A stretch of DNA of 64,000 bases, from assembly GCF_014202425.1 (NCBI RefSeq), contig NZ_JACHGT010000008.1, forward strand, positions 322,646 to 386,645. The letters are read 5' to 3'. The stretch comes from Phytomonospora endophytica. GTDB lineage: Bacteria; Actinomycetota; Actinomycetes; Mycobacteriales; Micromonosporaceae. Of the stretch, positions 33,824-42,431 are shown piece after piece (within the stretch, counting starts at the first letter, position 1; every line of letters begins with the position of its first letter). Under the pieces are notes generated by a model that was not told the origin of the DNA, searched no databases, and saw only the letters and a program-made list of their open reading frames with translations. The position numbers and the translations under genes are program-made.

Positions 33824-34588
33824 TCACCCCGTGGCGTTGAGGAAACCCGAGATCCGTTCGCGCAACTCCGTCCGGTACCGCCACAGCAGCCCCGGCTCGC
33901 CGAACACGTGCGCGGTCGCGTTGGGCAGCGCCTCGGCGAGCCGTCGCGTCACCTCGGCCGGGTGGCGCGGGTCGCCTTCGGTCCCGATGAGCAGGACGGG
34001 GACGTCGACGGCCTTGAGCGATGCGGCGTCGGCGAGGGGGCTGTCGGCGGCGATCTCGCCGAACATGCGACGTCCGCGGCGGCCGGTCAACGCGGCGACC
34101 TGCTCGCCGACGTACGGGCGGGCCGCCTCGCGCGCCTCCGGCGGGACCTCCTCGGCCAGGAGCGCGGCCAGTTCGGCGGGCTCGGCGGCGAAGACGCGCT
34201 CCCAGTAGGCGGCGGCCTCGGGGCCGCGCGGTCCGGCGACGACGGCGGGCAGCACCAGCACCAGCCGCTCGAAGCGGCCGGGCGTCTCGGCGACGACCCG
34301 CAGCAGCGTCCCGGCGCCCATGCTCACGCCGAGGGCTCGGGTGGCGTCGTGGGCGTCGGCGACTTCGCGGAGGTCGGCGGCGAGACCCTCGTAGGTCATC
34401 GGCCCGCGCGAGGAGCCGCCGTGGCCGCGCGCGTGGAAGAACACCTTCGTGCCCGTCACGCCCGAGGCGAAGGGCCGCGTCGTCGTGATCGACCCGGCGA
34501 GGCCGTGGGCGAACAGCGTCACCGGCTCACCGGAGCCCGTGACGAACTCCTCCAGCGCCGCCCCGTGCGAGGTGCGGCGCACGGTCAC
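33824..34588 (-). CDS. Alpha/beta hydrolase coupled to DUF2516 gene
   Basis: 254 residues. Strand and oxyanion loop TLFAHGLAGSI, a conserved HARGHGGS loop, nucleophile elbow LGVSMGAG (Ser), and VLLIGTEGDPRHP for the acid residue; the C-terminal FGEPGLLWRY lacks an obvious catalytic His-Gly context, so activity is not certain. The frame runs far upstream but the GTG at 34588 overlaps the TGA of the DUF2516 gene (GTGA), which decides the start. This resembles the region behind mycobacterial Rv0476. Confidence 0.75.
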   Translation of the reverse strand: MTVRRTSHGAALEEFVTGSGEPVTLFAHGLAGSITTTRPFASGVTGTKVFFHARGHGGSSRGPMTYEGLAADLREVADAHDATRALGVSMGAGTLLRVVAETPGRFERLVLVLPAVVAGPRGPEAAAYWERVFAAEPAELAALLAEEVPPEAREAARPYVGEQVAALTGRRGRRMFGEIAADSPLADAASLKAVDVPVLLIGTEGDPRHPAEVTRRLAEALPNATAHVFGEPGLLWRYRTELRERISGFLNATG

Positions 34589-34872
34589 CACGAATGGTCG
34601 CCGATGTCCCGCATGGTCGGCCGGACGTCGACGAGGTACACCAGGGCGCCGATCACCGCGATGAGCCCGATGCTGCTGTAACCCATGAACAGCACGGTCA
34701 GCAGGATCGTCCCGGCGAGCACCGCCAGCCACAGGGGCTTCGACAGCGTGCCGATCGCGACGAAACCGTCCGCGCGCTGGAAGGCGCAGTGGATGATCGC
34801 GACCCCCTCCACGAGGAGGACCACGCAGAACAGGCCCAGATCGACCCAGCCGGTCACCTCGTAGGCAAACAT
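34585..34872 (-). CDS. DUF2516 family membrane protein
   Basis: 95 residues with three hydrophobic segments (LGLFCVVLLVEGVAIIHCAF, PLWLAVLAGTILLTVLFMGY, LIAVIGALVYLVDVRP), the DUF2516 pattern. In M. tuberculosis the homologue Rv0476 follows hbhA directly; here it lies about 7 kb away on the same strand. TAGTCT stands 6 nt before the ATG. Function unknown; operon with the hydrolase that starts in its stop codon. Confidence 0.8.
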   Translation of the reverse strand: MFAYEVTGWVDLGLFCVVLLVEGVAIIHCAFQRADGFVAIGTLSKPLWLAVLAGTILLTVLFMGYSSIGLIAVIGALVYLVDVRPTMRDIGDHSW

Positions 34873-34927
34873 GCGCCAAGACTACGGTGTGATCGCCCGC
34901 GACGGCCAGCGGCGCGGGCAAAGCCCC

Positions 34928-35656
34928 CTACTCGTCGAGTCGCAGCGGCCAGCGCTGGTCGACGCTCTCCTCACGGCCCTTGCTGCGGAAGAAGCGCTCC
35001 AGCCCGGCGGCGTCCTCGGCGTGCCAGTCGGCCTGCGCGTTGTGCAGCTTGCGCACGGCCATGCCCCCGATCGACGCGTGGCGCCGCCCGATAACCCGGC
35101 ACAGCTCGACGGTGGCGGTCGCGTCGGCGTCGGCCGAGTGCGCGCCGTCGAGGGTGACGCCGTAGTGCTTCGTGACGTCCGACAGGGTCCGCTTGCCCTT
35201 GCGGAAGCGGTCGGCCTGCTTGTCGAGGACGTAGGGGTCGAGGACGAGCATGCTGTCCCACTCCGGCTCCGGCAGCCCGTGCCGCCGCAGCTCGCAGGCC
35301 AGCATGGTCAGGTCGAAACCGGCCCGGTAGACCACGACCGGCGTGCCCGCCGCGACGGCCGCGCTCAGCGCGCCGGCGATCTCGGACAGCACCTCGGCAG
35401 GCGGGCGGCCCTCGGACCGGGCGCGCTCGTCGGTCACGCCGTGCACGGCCGCGGCCTCCGGCGGGATCGGCACGCCCGGGTTCACCAGCCAGGTTCTGCG
35501 CATCTCGCCCGGGCCGACGATCGCCGCCGTGACGATCCGGTCGGCGAAGGGGTCCGTGCCGGTCGTCTCCGTGTCGAAGCCGACGAGTTCGCCGCCGGCC
35601 CACCCGGCCGATTCGGCGAACAGCTCATCGAGGCCGCCGAGCGCAAATTCGGTCAT
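34928..35656 (-). CDS. DnaQ-like 3'-5' exonuclease
   Basis: 242 residues with the DEDDh exonuclease motifs: VGFDTETTG (Exo I, Asp and Glu), VVYRAGFDLTML (Exo II, Asp) and HSADADATAT (Exo III, His and Asp). The Exo II context is normally YNAPFDL; Arg and Gly replace Asn and Pro here, but the catalytic Asp is kept. Proteins of this size act in proofreading-like or RNA/DNA end trimming. TAACCT is 7 nt before the ATG. The next gene upstream on the minus strand ends 10 bases away. Confidence 0.85.
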   Translation of the reverse strand: MTEFALGGLDELFAESAGWAGGELVGFDTETTGTDPFADRIVTAAIVGPGEMRRTWLVNPGVPIPPEAAAVHGVTDERARSEGRPPAEVLSEIAGALSAAVAAGTPVVVYRAGFDLTMLACELRRHGLPEPEWDSMLVLDPYVLDKQADRFRKGKRTLSDVTKHYGVTLDGAHSADADATATVELCRVIGRRHASIGGMAVRKLHNAQADWHAEDAAGLERFFRSKGREESVDQRWPLRLDE

Positions 35657-35666
35657 GCGCGTCAGG

Positions 35667-36428
35667 TTAGTTCAAGGGGGTGACAGACCCGTCATCCGTG
35701 CGCAATGCCGACAGAAGTCCCTGGTCGCCCTCGATGGAGAGCAGATCGAAGGGCACCCGGCCCCACAGTGCGAGGTCGAGATCGGAGGCCGCGCCCGTCA
35801 CGCGCGTCGTGACCGGTTCGTCGGCGTCGACGCTGAAGGCGTCGAGGACGGCGACGCGTTCGCCGCGCAGGCGCACGAACCACTCCGCCTCGGCGTCGGC
35901 CGCGACGAGGTGGACGAGCCCGTCGGCGTGCTCGGTCGCGAGGCGGCGCCCGGCGGGCAGCCACGTGTCGAGGACCTCGTCGACGCCGTCGGCGGCCAGC
36001 TCGGTGTCGATGGGCTCGGTCACACCGACCGCGATCTGCGCGTCCCAGCGGTGCACGGCCGTCTCGTGCGCGGCCCGGCGCACCCAGAACATCGCCGTCT
36101 TCGGCTGCGGCGCCCAGTTCCACGCCGGACCGTCCTCGGGCATCGCCTGGAAGGTCGCCGACAGCTCGGCGTAGGCCGCGTCGAAGTACCCGGCGACGTC
36201 CTCGGGCGACTCGCTCGCGGGCCGCTCGGGCCGGTCGAGGGTCGCGCGCTTGACGATCCCGGCGATCCACCGGTGCACCCACCCGAGATGCGCGGCCAGG
36301 TCCCGGACCGTCCACGTCGGACACGGCGGAACCGCACTGTCCAATGTGTCCGGCAGCAGGACCGCGCGGAACGCCGTGGCGTCGCGGTGCAGTGCGTCGA
36401 GATAGTCGCCCTTGTCCCAGTTGGCCAT
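35667..36428 (-). CDS. Maleylpyruvate isomerase family (MDMPI) mycothiol-dependent-type protein
   Basis: 253 residues. DinB-like four-helix N-terminal domain with the metal-site His residues in LAAHLGWVHRWIAG and AAHETAVHRWDAQ, followed by the MDMPI C-terminal domain (FVRLRGERVAVLDAFS). Family members use mycothiol or act as thiol-dependent transferases. AAAGGGTG precedes the ATG by about 7 nt; the open frame to 37376 is antisense to murB and is rejected. Divergent from murB with a 54-bp gap. Confidence 0.82.
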   Translation of the reverse strand: MANWDKGDYLDALHRDATAFRAVLLPDTLDSAVPPCPTWTVRDLAAHLGWVHRWIAGIVKRATLDRPERPASESPEDVAGYFDAAYAELSATFQAMPEDGPAWNWAPQPKTAMFWVRRAAHETAVHRWDAQIAVGVTEPIDTELAADGVDEVLDTWLPAGRRLATEHADGLVHLVAADAEAEWFVRLRGERVAVLDAFSVDADEPVTTRVTGAASDLDLALWGRVPFDLLSIEGDQGLLSALRTDDGSVTPLN

Positions 36429-36482
36429 GGTCACTACACCCTTTCGCGGCGGGGGCCCGACGGCAAGCCTATGGTGGTCTGC

Positions 36483-37516
<1,034 letters not shown>

Positions 37517-37520
<4 letters not shown>

Positions 37521-38224
37521 GCCTCAGTCGACGGAATGGGTCGCGCGGCCCGGCGGCACCATACCGCCAGCACCAGGACCACGAGCACCTCGGTCAGGGT
37601 GAGGCCGCGCTCGACGAGGCCCAGCGGGACGACCTGCCACCAGGCCAGCGGCGAGAACTTCGCGTAGATCATCGACGCGGGCAGGATCGCGAACCACGCC
37701 ACCGACAACCAGCCCAGACGCGCGGTCCAGCGACCCCAGTTGCCCCACTCGGCGTCCCTGCGCCAGGGCTTCGACAGGCGGATCGCCGCGATGGGCAGGG
37801 CGATGAAGGCCATGAGGCTGCCGAACTGGTGGACGTAGCCGTTCCAGCTCGGGCCGACGTCCCAGTCGTGCTTGGGGAAGACGACGACCATCATCAGGCC
37901 CAGGCTCCACAGGCCCAGCGCGATCGTGCCGCCCGACCACGGCTTCGCCAGACGCCGGACGATCAGGGCGACCAGGACCGCGGCCGAGCCGAGGGACAGC
38001 AGGGCGACACCGGTGTCGAACACCGGCCGCAAGGGGCCGAGGGCGTACTCGCTGATCGTGCGCCACAGGGGATTGCGCGGCCAGTTGACGGTCCACACGT
38101 CCAGGGCGCCGATGAGCACGACGGCGGCGAGGGCGCCCGCGATGCCGGTGAGGGCGAGGCGGTGCGCGGCCGGGGTCGCGTTCGCCGGGGTGGCGGCGTC
38201 GGCGGCCAGTTCGGTGGTGGACAT
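37517..38224 (-). CDS. DUF998 family membrane protein
   Basis: 235 residues with six predicted membrane helices and the DUF998 blocks (WPRNPLWRTISEYALGP near the first loop, VFPKHDWDVGP, GYVHQFGSLMAFIALPI). Function of the family is unknown. GGAGGCGTCC stands just before the ATG. Its stop overlaps the murB stop by 4 bases in convergent arrangement. Confidence 0.82.
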
Positions 38225-38387
38225 GGACGCCTCCAGGCGGATCGGACCGGTATTCGAGGCTAGCCGGAGTTGTCACCCGGCTCCTGAGAACGGTCTCAGG
38301 GTGCCTGTCCCCCTAGACGCCGGACCGGGGGCTTCGGGTTACCCGTCGTTGGCGGTTTTCTCGTCCTGCGACGAAGCTCACCGGCGT

Positions 38388-38405
38388 CCTAGAGTTCGCT
38401 CCAGG
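38388..38405. promoter_or_regulatory. MerR-type operator
   Basis: CCTAGAG-TTCG-CTCCAGG, arms match at 6 of 7 positions. It starts at the likely -35 and fills part of the long spacer to TAGGCT (38414-38419), the -10 box 7 nt before the ATG of the MerR gene. A palindrome inside an over-long spacer is the hallmark of MerR-controlled promoters, so autoregulation is expected. Confidence 0.6.
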
Positions 38406-38426
38406 TCGAGTCGTAGGCTTGCGGCC

Positions 38427-38834
38427 ATGACCCAGGCCCTCACCATCGGCGAAGTCGCCGAGCGCACCGAGCTGTCCGTGCACGCCCTGCGCTTCTACGA
38501 GAAGGAGGGCCTCCTCGTCGACGAGGTCCGCCGCAGCACCAACGGCCGCCGCCTCTACAGCGAGGACGACGTCGCCTGGCTCACGACCTGCACCTGGCTG
38601 CGCGCGTCGGGCATGCCCCTGGCCGAGATCCGCCGCTACACCGAGCTCATCCGCGGTGGCGTCGGCAACGAGCAGGAACGCCTGTCGCTCCTGCGCGCCC
38701 ACCAGGAGCGGATCGTGGAGCAGCAGGCCGCCCTCGACCGCTGCCTCGCGATGATCACCCACAAGCTCGCCGTCTACGAGGACCACCTCGCCGGCCGGGG
38801 CAACGGCTGCGTGGTCGACGCCGACGAGTTCTAG
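38427..38834 (+). CDS. MerR family transcriptional regulator
   Basis: 135 residues. N-terminal MerR winged helix (LTIGEVAERTELSVHALRFY, EKEGLLVDEVRRSTNGRRLY) and the following long dimerisation helix (HQERIVEQQAALDRCLAMI) with Cys only at two C-terminal sites. The pattern resembles the stress-type MerR proteins rather than metal sensors, since no conserved Cys pair is present in the loop. A MerR-like palindrome and leaderless -10 precede the start. Its 3' end overlaps the stop of the convergent HxlR-peroxiredoxin gene by 4 bases. Confidence 0.88.
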   Translation: MTQALTIGEVAERTELSVHALRFYEKEGLLVDEVRRSTNGRRLYSEDDVAWLTTCTWLRASGMPLAEIRRYTELIRGGVGNEQERLSLLRAHQERIVEQQAALDRCLAMITHKLAVYEDHLAGRGNGCVVDADEF

Positions 38835-39667
38835 GACAGCCGCCCGATCGCGGCCAGGGCGTCCTCGACACCGCCCGTCACGTCCGCGATCGGGTACAGC
38901 ACCTCGCGCACGACCCGATCGGCGTCGACGATCAGGGTGAGCCGCTTCAGGCGCACCGAGCCCGCCGCGCGGAAGGTCGGGAGCCGCAGGGCGCCGGTCA
39001 GTTCCAGGGAGGCGTCCGACAGCAGCGGGAAACGGATGCGGTTGGCCTCGGCGAAGGCCTCCTGCTCCGCCGGGGACTGCGTACTGATCCCGCGCACGCT
39101 CGCGCCCAGGGCCGTGAACGCGTCGAGACGGTCGCGGAACGAGCAGGCCTCCAGGGTGCAGCCGACACCGCCGGGGATCGCCGAGGCGCCCGGCAGTCCC
39201 GTCGCCGGATAGAAGTAGAGTACCGTCCACGGTGTCGGCGCGATCGGCTCCAGACCGGTCAGCTCCGGGACGCGCGTTCCGGTCAGCCCGTGCACGCGCT
39301 CGGCCTCGGGGGAGCCGGGCTCGGTGGTCGCGGTGACCGTCCCGTCGCCGAGGAGGTGGCGGTCGCCGAAGTCCTGGAGGGCGACGAGGACGGGCAGCAG
39401 TCCGCGGCCGAGCTCGGTGAGGACGTAGTCGTGGCGCGGCGGGTGTTCGCTGTAGGGCCGTTTGGCCAGGACGCCGTGCTCGACGAGCATGGCCAGCCGC
39501 TCGGTCAGCACCTTGCGGGAAACCCCCAGCTCGGTGCGCAGTTCCTCGAAGCGGTGCAGGCCGCGGGCGGTGTCGCGGACGATGAGCAGTGTCCACCAGT
39601 CGCCCACGAGGTCGAGCGTCTGTGCGATCGCGCAGGAGGAGTCGGCGAGGCTGGTTCGGCGGGCCAT
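38831..39667 (-). CDS. HxlR regulator fused to a peroxiredoxin domain
   Basis: 278 residues. Residues 1-110 are an HxlR winged-helix domain (CAIAQTLDLVGDWWTLLIVR, the signature single Cys near residue 12, then RFEELRTELGVSRKVLTERL). Residues about 130-278 are an AhpC/TSA-type peroxiredoxin with GVGCTLEACSFRD (peroxidatic Cys, usually PGCT) and a second Cys five residues on, as in PrxQ. Fusion suggests a one-component redox switch: peroxide oxidises the enzyme domain and changes DNA binding. The upstream frame to 39775 is not used. A divergent MFS pump is the probable target. Confidence 0.88.
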   Translation of the reverse strand: MARRTSLADSSCAIAQTLDLVGDWWTLLIVRDTARGLHRFEELRTELGVSRKVLTERLAMLVEHGVLAKRPYSEHPPRHDYVLTELGRGLLPVLVALQDFGDRHLLGDGTVTATTEPGSPEAERVHGLTGTRVPELTGLEPIAPTPWTVLYFYPATGLPGASAIPGGVGCTLEACSFRDRLDAFTALGASVRGISTQSPAEQEAFAEANRIRFPLLSDASLELTGALRLPTFRAAGSVRLKRLTLIVDADRVVREVLYPIADVTGGVEDALAAIGRLS

Positions 39668-39672
39668 GAAGA

Positions 39673-39704
39673 TGAGTCTATAGCCAGTTCCCAAAAGAGA
39701 CTCA
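39673..39704. promoter_or_regulatory. Inverted repeat between the HxlR-peroxiredoxin and MFS genes
   Basis: TGAGTCT (39673-39679) and AGACTCA (39698-39704), perfect 7-bp arms with an 18-bp spacer that contains A/T-rich promoter sequence. It fills the 55-bp space between two divergent start codons and is the natural binding site for the HxlR protein. Confidence 0.55.
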
Positions 39705-39722
39705 CTATGCGAGGATCGGCTC

Positions 39723-40955
39723 ATGCGCCGCCTCCCCCGCCAGGTCTGGATCCTGGCCGCCAACCGCTTCTTCACCGCCTGCGCGGGTTTCCTCGGCTTC
39801 TACCTGTTCCTTTACCTGACCGGCCCGCGCGGCGTCCCCCTCGCCACCGCCGGGGTCATCGCCGGTGTGGTCGGCGTCGGGTCCATCGCCGGGAACTTCA
39901 CCGGCGGCTGGTTCGCCGACCGCTACGGCCACCGCCGCGTCATGCAGTTCGCCGGGCTCGCCGGCGCGGTCGGGATCCTCGCGACGCCGTGGCTGCCGAT
40001 CGGCGTCCTCGCCGTCGCGCTGCCCCTGACCACCTACGTCCTCGGTGTCGGCGGCGTCGCCCAGTCGGCGATCATCGCCGTGGCGACCGGGCCCGAGCAC
40101 CGTCGCGCCGCCATCGCACTCGGCCGCTCGGCGATGAACGCGGGCGCCATCGTCGGCCCCCTCATCGGCGCCCTTCTCGCCGCGCACTCCTACACCGCCA
40201 TGTTCGTCATCGAAGGCATGGCGCTGCTCGTCGTACGGCAGGCCGTCGCCTTCCTGCTGCCCGCCGACGCCGGGATCTCCCCCGTGCCCGACGGCCCGGC
40301 GCCCGGCATGTGGCGCGCCCTGCTCGCCGACCGGCGCCTGCTGGCGCTGCTCCCGTCGATCCTCATCGTCGACGTCGTCTACCGGCAGCTCTACTCGACC
40401 CTGCCGGTGTACCTGCGCGACAGCGGCCACGGCGTCGCGCTCTACGCCGTGCTCATCGCGCTCGGCTCCGGCGCGATCCTGTGCCTGGAGATCCCCGTCG
40501 CGCTGGGTCTGCGCCGGTTCCGCGCGCCGGTCATCATCGCGGTGGGATACGGCCTGGTCGGCGTCGGTTTCGCGCTCTTCGGGCTGGGCACCTCGACGGT
40601 CCTGATGGCCGGGGCGATGCTCGTGCTCACCGCGGGCGAGATCCTGTACAAGACCACCGCCACCGCGCACCTCGCCGACAGCGCGCCGCCCGGCCTCATC
40701 GCCCGCTACCAGGGCCTCTACTCGGGCCTGGCCACCAGTGGGCTCGTGCTCGCGCCGCCGGTCGGCGCGGCCCTGTACGGGGCCGCGCCGGGATTGCTGT
40801 GGCCCCTGTGCGGCGTCGCCGCGGCCGGGGCGGGCGTGGTCGCGTGGTGGTCAGGAAAGAGCCGCGCGCCAGGTCGCGAGGAGGGTCACGACCGACAGGA
40901 CGCCCATGATCGTGTGCAGCAGGTCAGGGGCGACGCGGTCGCGGATGCGGGGTAG
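39723..40955 (+). CDS. Major facilitator superfamily transporter
   Basis: 410 residues with 12 predicted helices; motif A is visible as GGWFADRYGHRRVM between helices 2 and 3, and RQLYSTLPVYLRD marks the second half. Relatives are drug/proton antiporters of the DHA1 type. Divergent from the HxlR-peroxiredoxin gene with an inverted repeat between them, so redox- or drug-dependent expression is likely. The last about 30 residues are hydrophilic and are coded by DNA that is also the end of an antisense gene (105-bp overlap). Confidence 0.88.
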   Translation: MRRLPRQVWILAANRFFTACAGFLGFYLFLYLTGPRGVPLATAGVIAGVVGVGSIAGNFTGGWFADRYGHRRVMQFAGLAGAVGILATPWLPIGVLAVALPLTTYVLGVGGVAQSAIIAVATGPEHRRAAIALGRSAMNAGAIVGPLIGALLAAHSYTAMFVIEGMALLVVRQAVAFLLPADAGISPVPDGPAPGMWRALLADRRLLALLPSILIVDVVYRQLYSTLPVYLRDSGHGVALYAVLIALGSGAILCLEIPVALGLRRFRAPVIIAVGYGLVGVGFALFGLGTSTVLMAGAMLVLTAGEILYKTTATAHLADSAPPGLIARYQGLYSGLATSGLVLAPPVGAALYGAAPGLLWPLCGVAAAGAGVVAWWSGKSRAPGREEGHDRQDAHDRVQQVRGDAVADAG

Positions 40956-41264
40956 GAACGTGTAGGCCCGCTGCTTGTTGACCGCGATGGCGGCCTTCGG
41001 GTGACCGGTGAGGTAGGGGATCCACCAGGACATCAGGTGGCCGTTCATCCACACCGCGTACCAGCCGGCGGCGACCCACAGCTCGAAGCGGTGGCCGAGC
41101 AGCGTCGAGACGGCCAGGACGGCCATGAACAGCTGGATGTAGAAGTTCGCCTGCCGGTTCTCGAAGCGCAGGTCGTTGAAGCCCCTGAGCGGGATCCAGT
41201 GGCTGGCGGCGTAGTACGTGAGGAGCGTGATCTGAGCGGTTCCCGCGAGGACGAGGGGGGTCAT
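40851..41264 (-). CDS. Small membrane protein controlled by the divergent TetR
   Basis: 137 residues with three to four hydrophobic segments (LVLAGTAQITLLTYYAASHW, FYIQLFMAVLAVSTLLGHRF, WVAAGWYAVWMNGHLMSWWI). No family recognised. It starts divergently from a TetR gene, and its -10 region lies within the first of two matching operators, so it is the likely regulated target. Its 3' end overlaps the end of the MFS gene by 105 bases on the opposite strand, an unusually long convergent overlap. Confidence 0.7.
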   Translation of the reverse strand: MTPLVLAGTAQITLLTYYAASHWIPLRGFNDLRFENRQANFYIQLFMAVLAVSTLLGHRFELWVAAGWYAVWMNGHLMSWWIPYLTGHPKAAIAVNKQRAYTFLPRIRDRVAPDLLHTIMGVLSVVTLLATWRAALS

Positions 41265-41275
41265 GGCGAAGCCTT

Positions 41276-41290
41276 TCTTACAATGTAAGA
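41276..41290. promoter_or_regulatory. TetR operator 1
   Basis: TCTTACAATGTAAGA, 15-bp palindrome just upstream of the minus-strand gene starting at 41264. Same consensus (TCTTACNNTGTAAGA) as operator 2. Confidence 0.75.
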
Positions 41291-41312
41291 GAACTTGTCC
41301 GGCTAGTATGTC

Positions 41313-41327
41313 TCTTACGTTGTAAGA
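41313..41327. promoter_or_regulatory. TetR operator 2
   Basis: TCTTACGTTGTAAGA, 18 bases before the ATG of the TetR gene and 37 bp centre-to-centre from operator 1. Two identical half-site sets between divergent genes strongly imply binding by the adjacent TetR protein and autorepression. Confidence 0.78.
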
Positions 41328-41344
41328 AAAGCAAGAGGGGTGCG

Positions 41345-41986
41345 ATGACGAAACAGGTGAGCCGCCCGCGTGCCGGGCTGAGCAGGGAGAAGGTCCTCGA
41401 CGCGGCGGCCGCGTTCGTCGACGAGCACGGCCTGCCGGCGCTGAGCATGCGCAAACTCGGCACGGCCCTCGGCGTCGAGGCGATGACGCTCTACTACTAC
41501 GTGCCCAGCAAGGCCGCGCTCTTCGACGGCCTCGTCGAGCGCACCGTCGAGGCCGCCCTCGACGGCCTCGTCGACCGTCCCTCGGCCGATTGGCGGGAAA
41601 CCGCCATCTCCTTCGCGCACGGCTACCGGGCCCGTCTCCTGCGCCATCCGGGGGTGCTCCCGCTGATCGCGACCAGGCCGGTCAACTCCCCGCGAGGCTT
41701 CGACACCGCCGAGCGCGCGCTCGCCGCCTTCGAGGCCGCCGGACTGCCCGCCGGGCGCGCGATGGACCTCTTCAACGCGCTCGGAACCTTCGCGATCGGG
41801 CACACACTGGCCGAGATCGGGCGCCCCACCGGGCACGAGGAGACCGCCGAACCTCCGGCCGAGATCGACGCCGGCACCCATCCGCGCCTGGCCGCCCTCG
41901 TCGCCTCCGGTGAGGGACTGGACTTCGACGCGCGCTTCACCGCGGTGGTCGGTTTCATCGTCGAGGGCTTCGCGCCCGAGGTTTGA
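41345..41986 (+). CDS. TetR family repressor (TetR_C class)
   Basis: 213 residues. HTH: REKVLDAAAAFVDEHGLPAL, SMRKLGTALGVEAMTLYYYV, with the DNA-contact block LYYYVPSK. The C-terminal ligand domain is of the tetracycline-repressor C type (AERALAAFEAAGLPAGRAMD, FAIGHTLAEIG). Two operator copies (41276-41290 and 41313-41327) occupy the divergent promoter, which makes it a repressor of itself and of the small membrane protein at 40851-41264. Ligand unknown. Confidence 0.88.
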   Translation: MTKQVSRPRAGLSREKVLDAAAAFVDEHGLPALSMRKLGTALGVEAMTLYYYVPSKAALFDGLVERTVEAALDGLVDRPSADWRETAISFAHGYRARLLRHPGVLPLIATRPVNSPRGFDTAERALAAFEAAGLPAGRAMDLFNALGTFAIGHTLAEIGRPTGHEETAEPPAEIDAGTHPRLAALVASGEGLDFDARFTAVVGFIVEGFAPEV

Positions 41987-42040
41987 GCCACGTCCCCTAC
42001 GGGCAATCGGAGAGTGAAGCATCGAGGTTGGAGGACCGTG

Positions 42041-42268
42041 ATGAGCGACTTCACCGACAAGGTCAAACACCAGGCCGAAGAGCTCAAGGGGAAGGCCAAG
42101 GAAGGCCTTGGGAAGCTCACCGGCAACGAGGAGATGACGGGGGAGGGCCAGCGCGAGCAGGCCGAAGGCAAGCTGGGCCAGGCCGGGGACAAGGTCTCCG
42201 ACAAGGCCGAGGACGTCAAGGACCGCCTGAGCGGCCTGACCGGCAACTCTGACGAGGAACGACGGTAG
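42041..42268 (+). CDS. CsbD family stress-response protein
   Basis: 75 residues, strongly charged: MSDFTDKVKHQAEELKGKAK then GKLTGNEEMTGEGQREQAEG, the CsbD signature. CsbD was found as a sigma-B-dependent general stress protein in Bacillus; the molecular role is unknown and the protein is probably partly disordered. GGAGG is 7 nt upstream of the ATG and decides the start over an in-frame codon at 42014. A perfect terminator hairpin follows. Confidence 0.88.
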   Translation: MSDFTDKVKHQAEELKGKAKEGLGKLTGNEEMTGEGQREQAEGKLGQAGDKVSDKAEDVKDRLSGLTGNSDEERR

Positions 42269-42288
42269 ACCTGGGGTGCGGTAAACGA

Positions 42289-42319
42289 GGGCCCTCCCGG
42301 CTTCAAGCCGGGAGGGCCC
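42289..42319 (+). terminator. Terminator after csbD-like gene
   Basis: 31-nt perfect inverted repeat (arms 42289-42303 and 42305-42319; in practice about a 12-13-bp stem with a 5-nt loop TTCAA), 20 bases after the stop. Confidence 0.8.
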
Positions 42320-42431
42320 CCGCATGCGGGAAACCTCTACGGGACAAGTCGGGGAAAGCACCCGATGCCGACGGTCCACAGGTGACACAGACTCGGGAAG
42401 GTCATGATCGTCTCGACCTGAAAGCGAGCTC

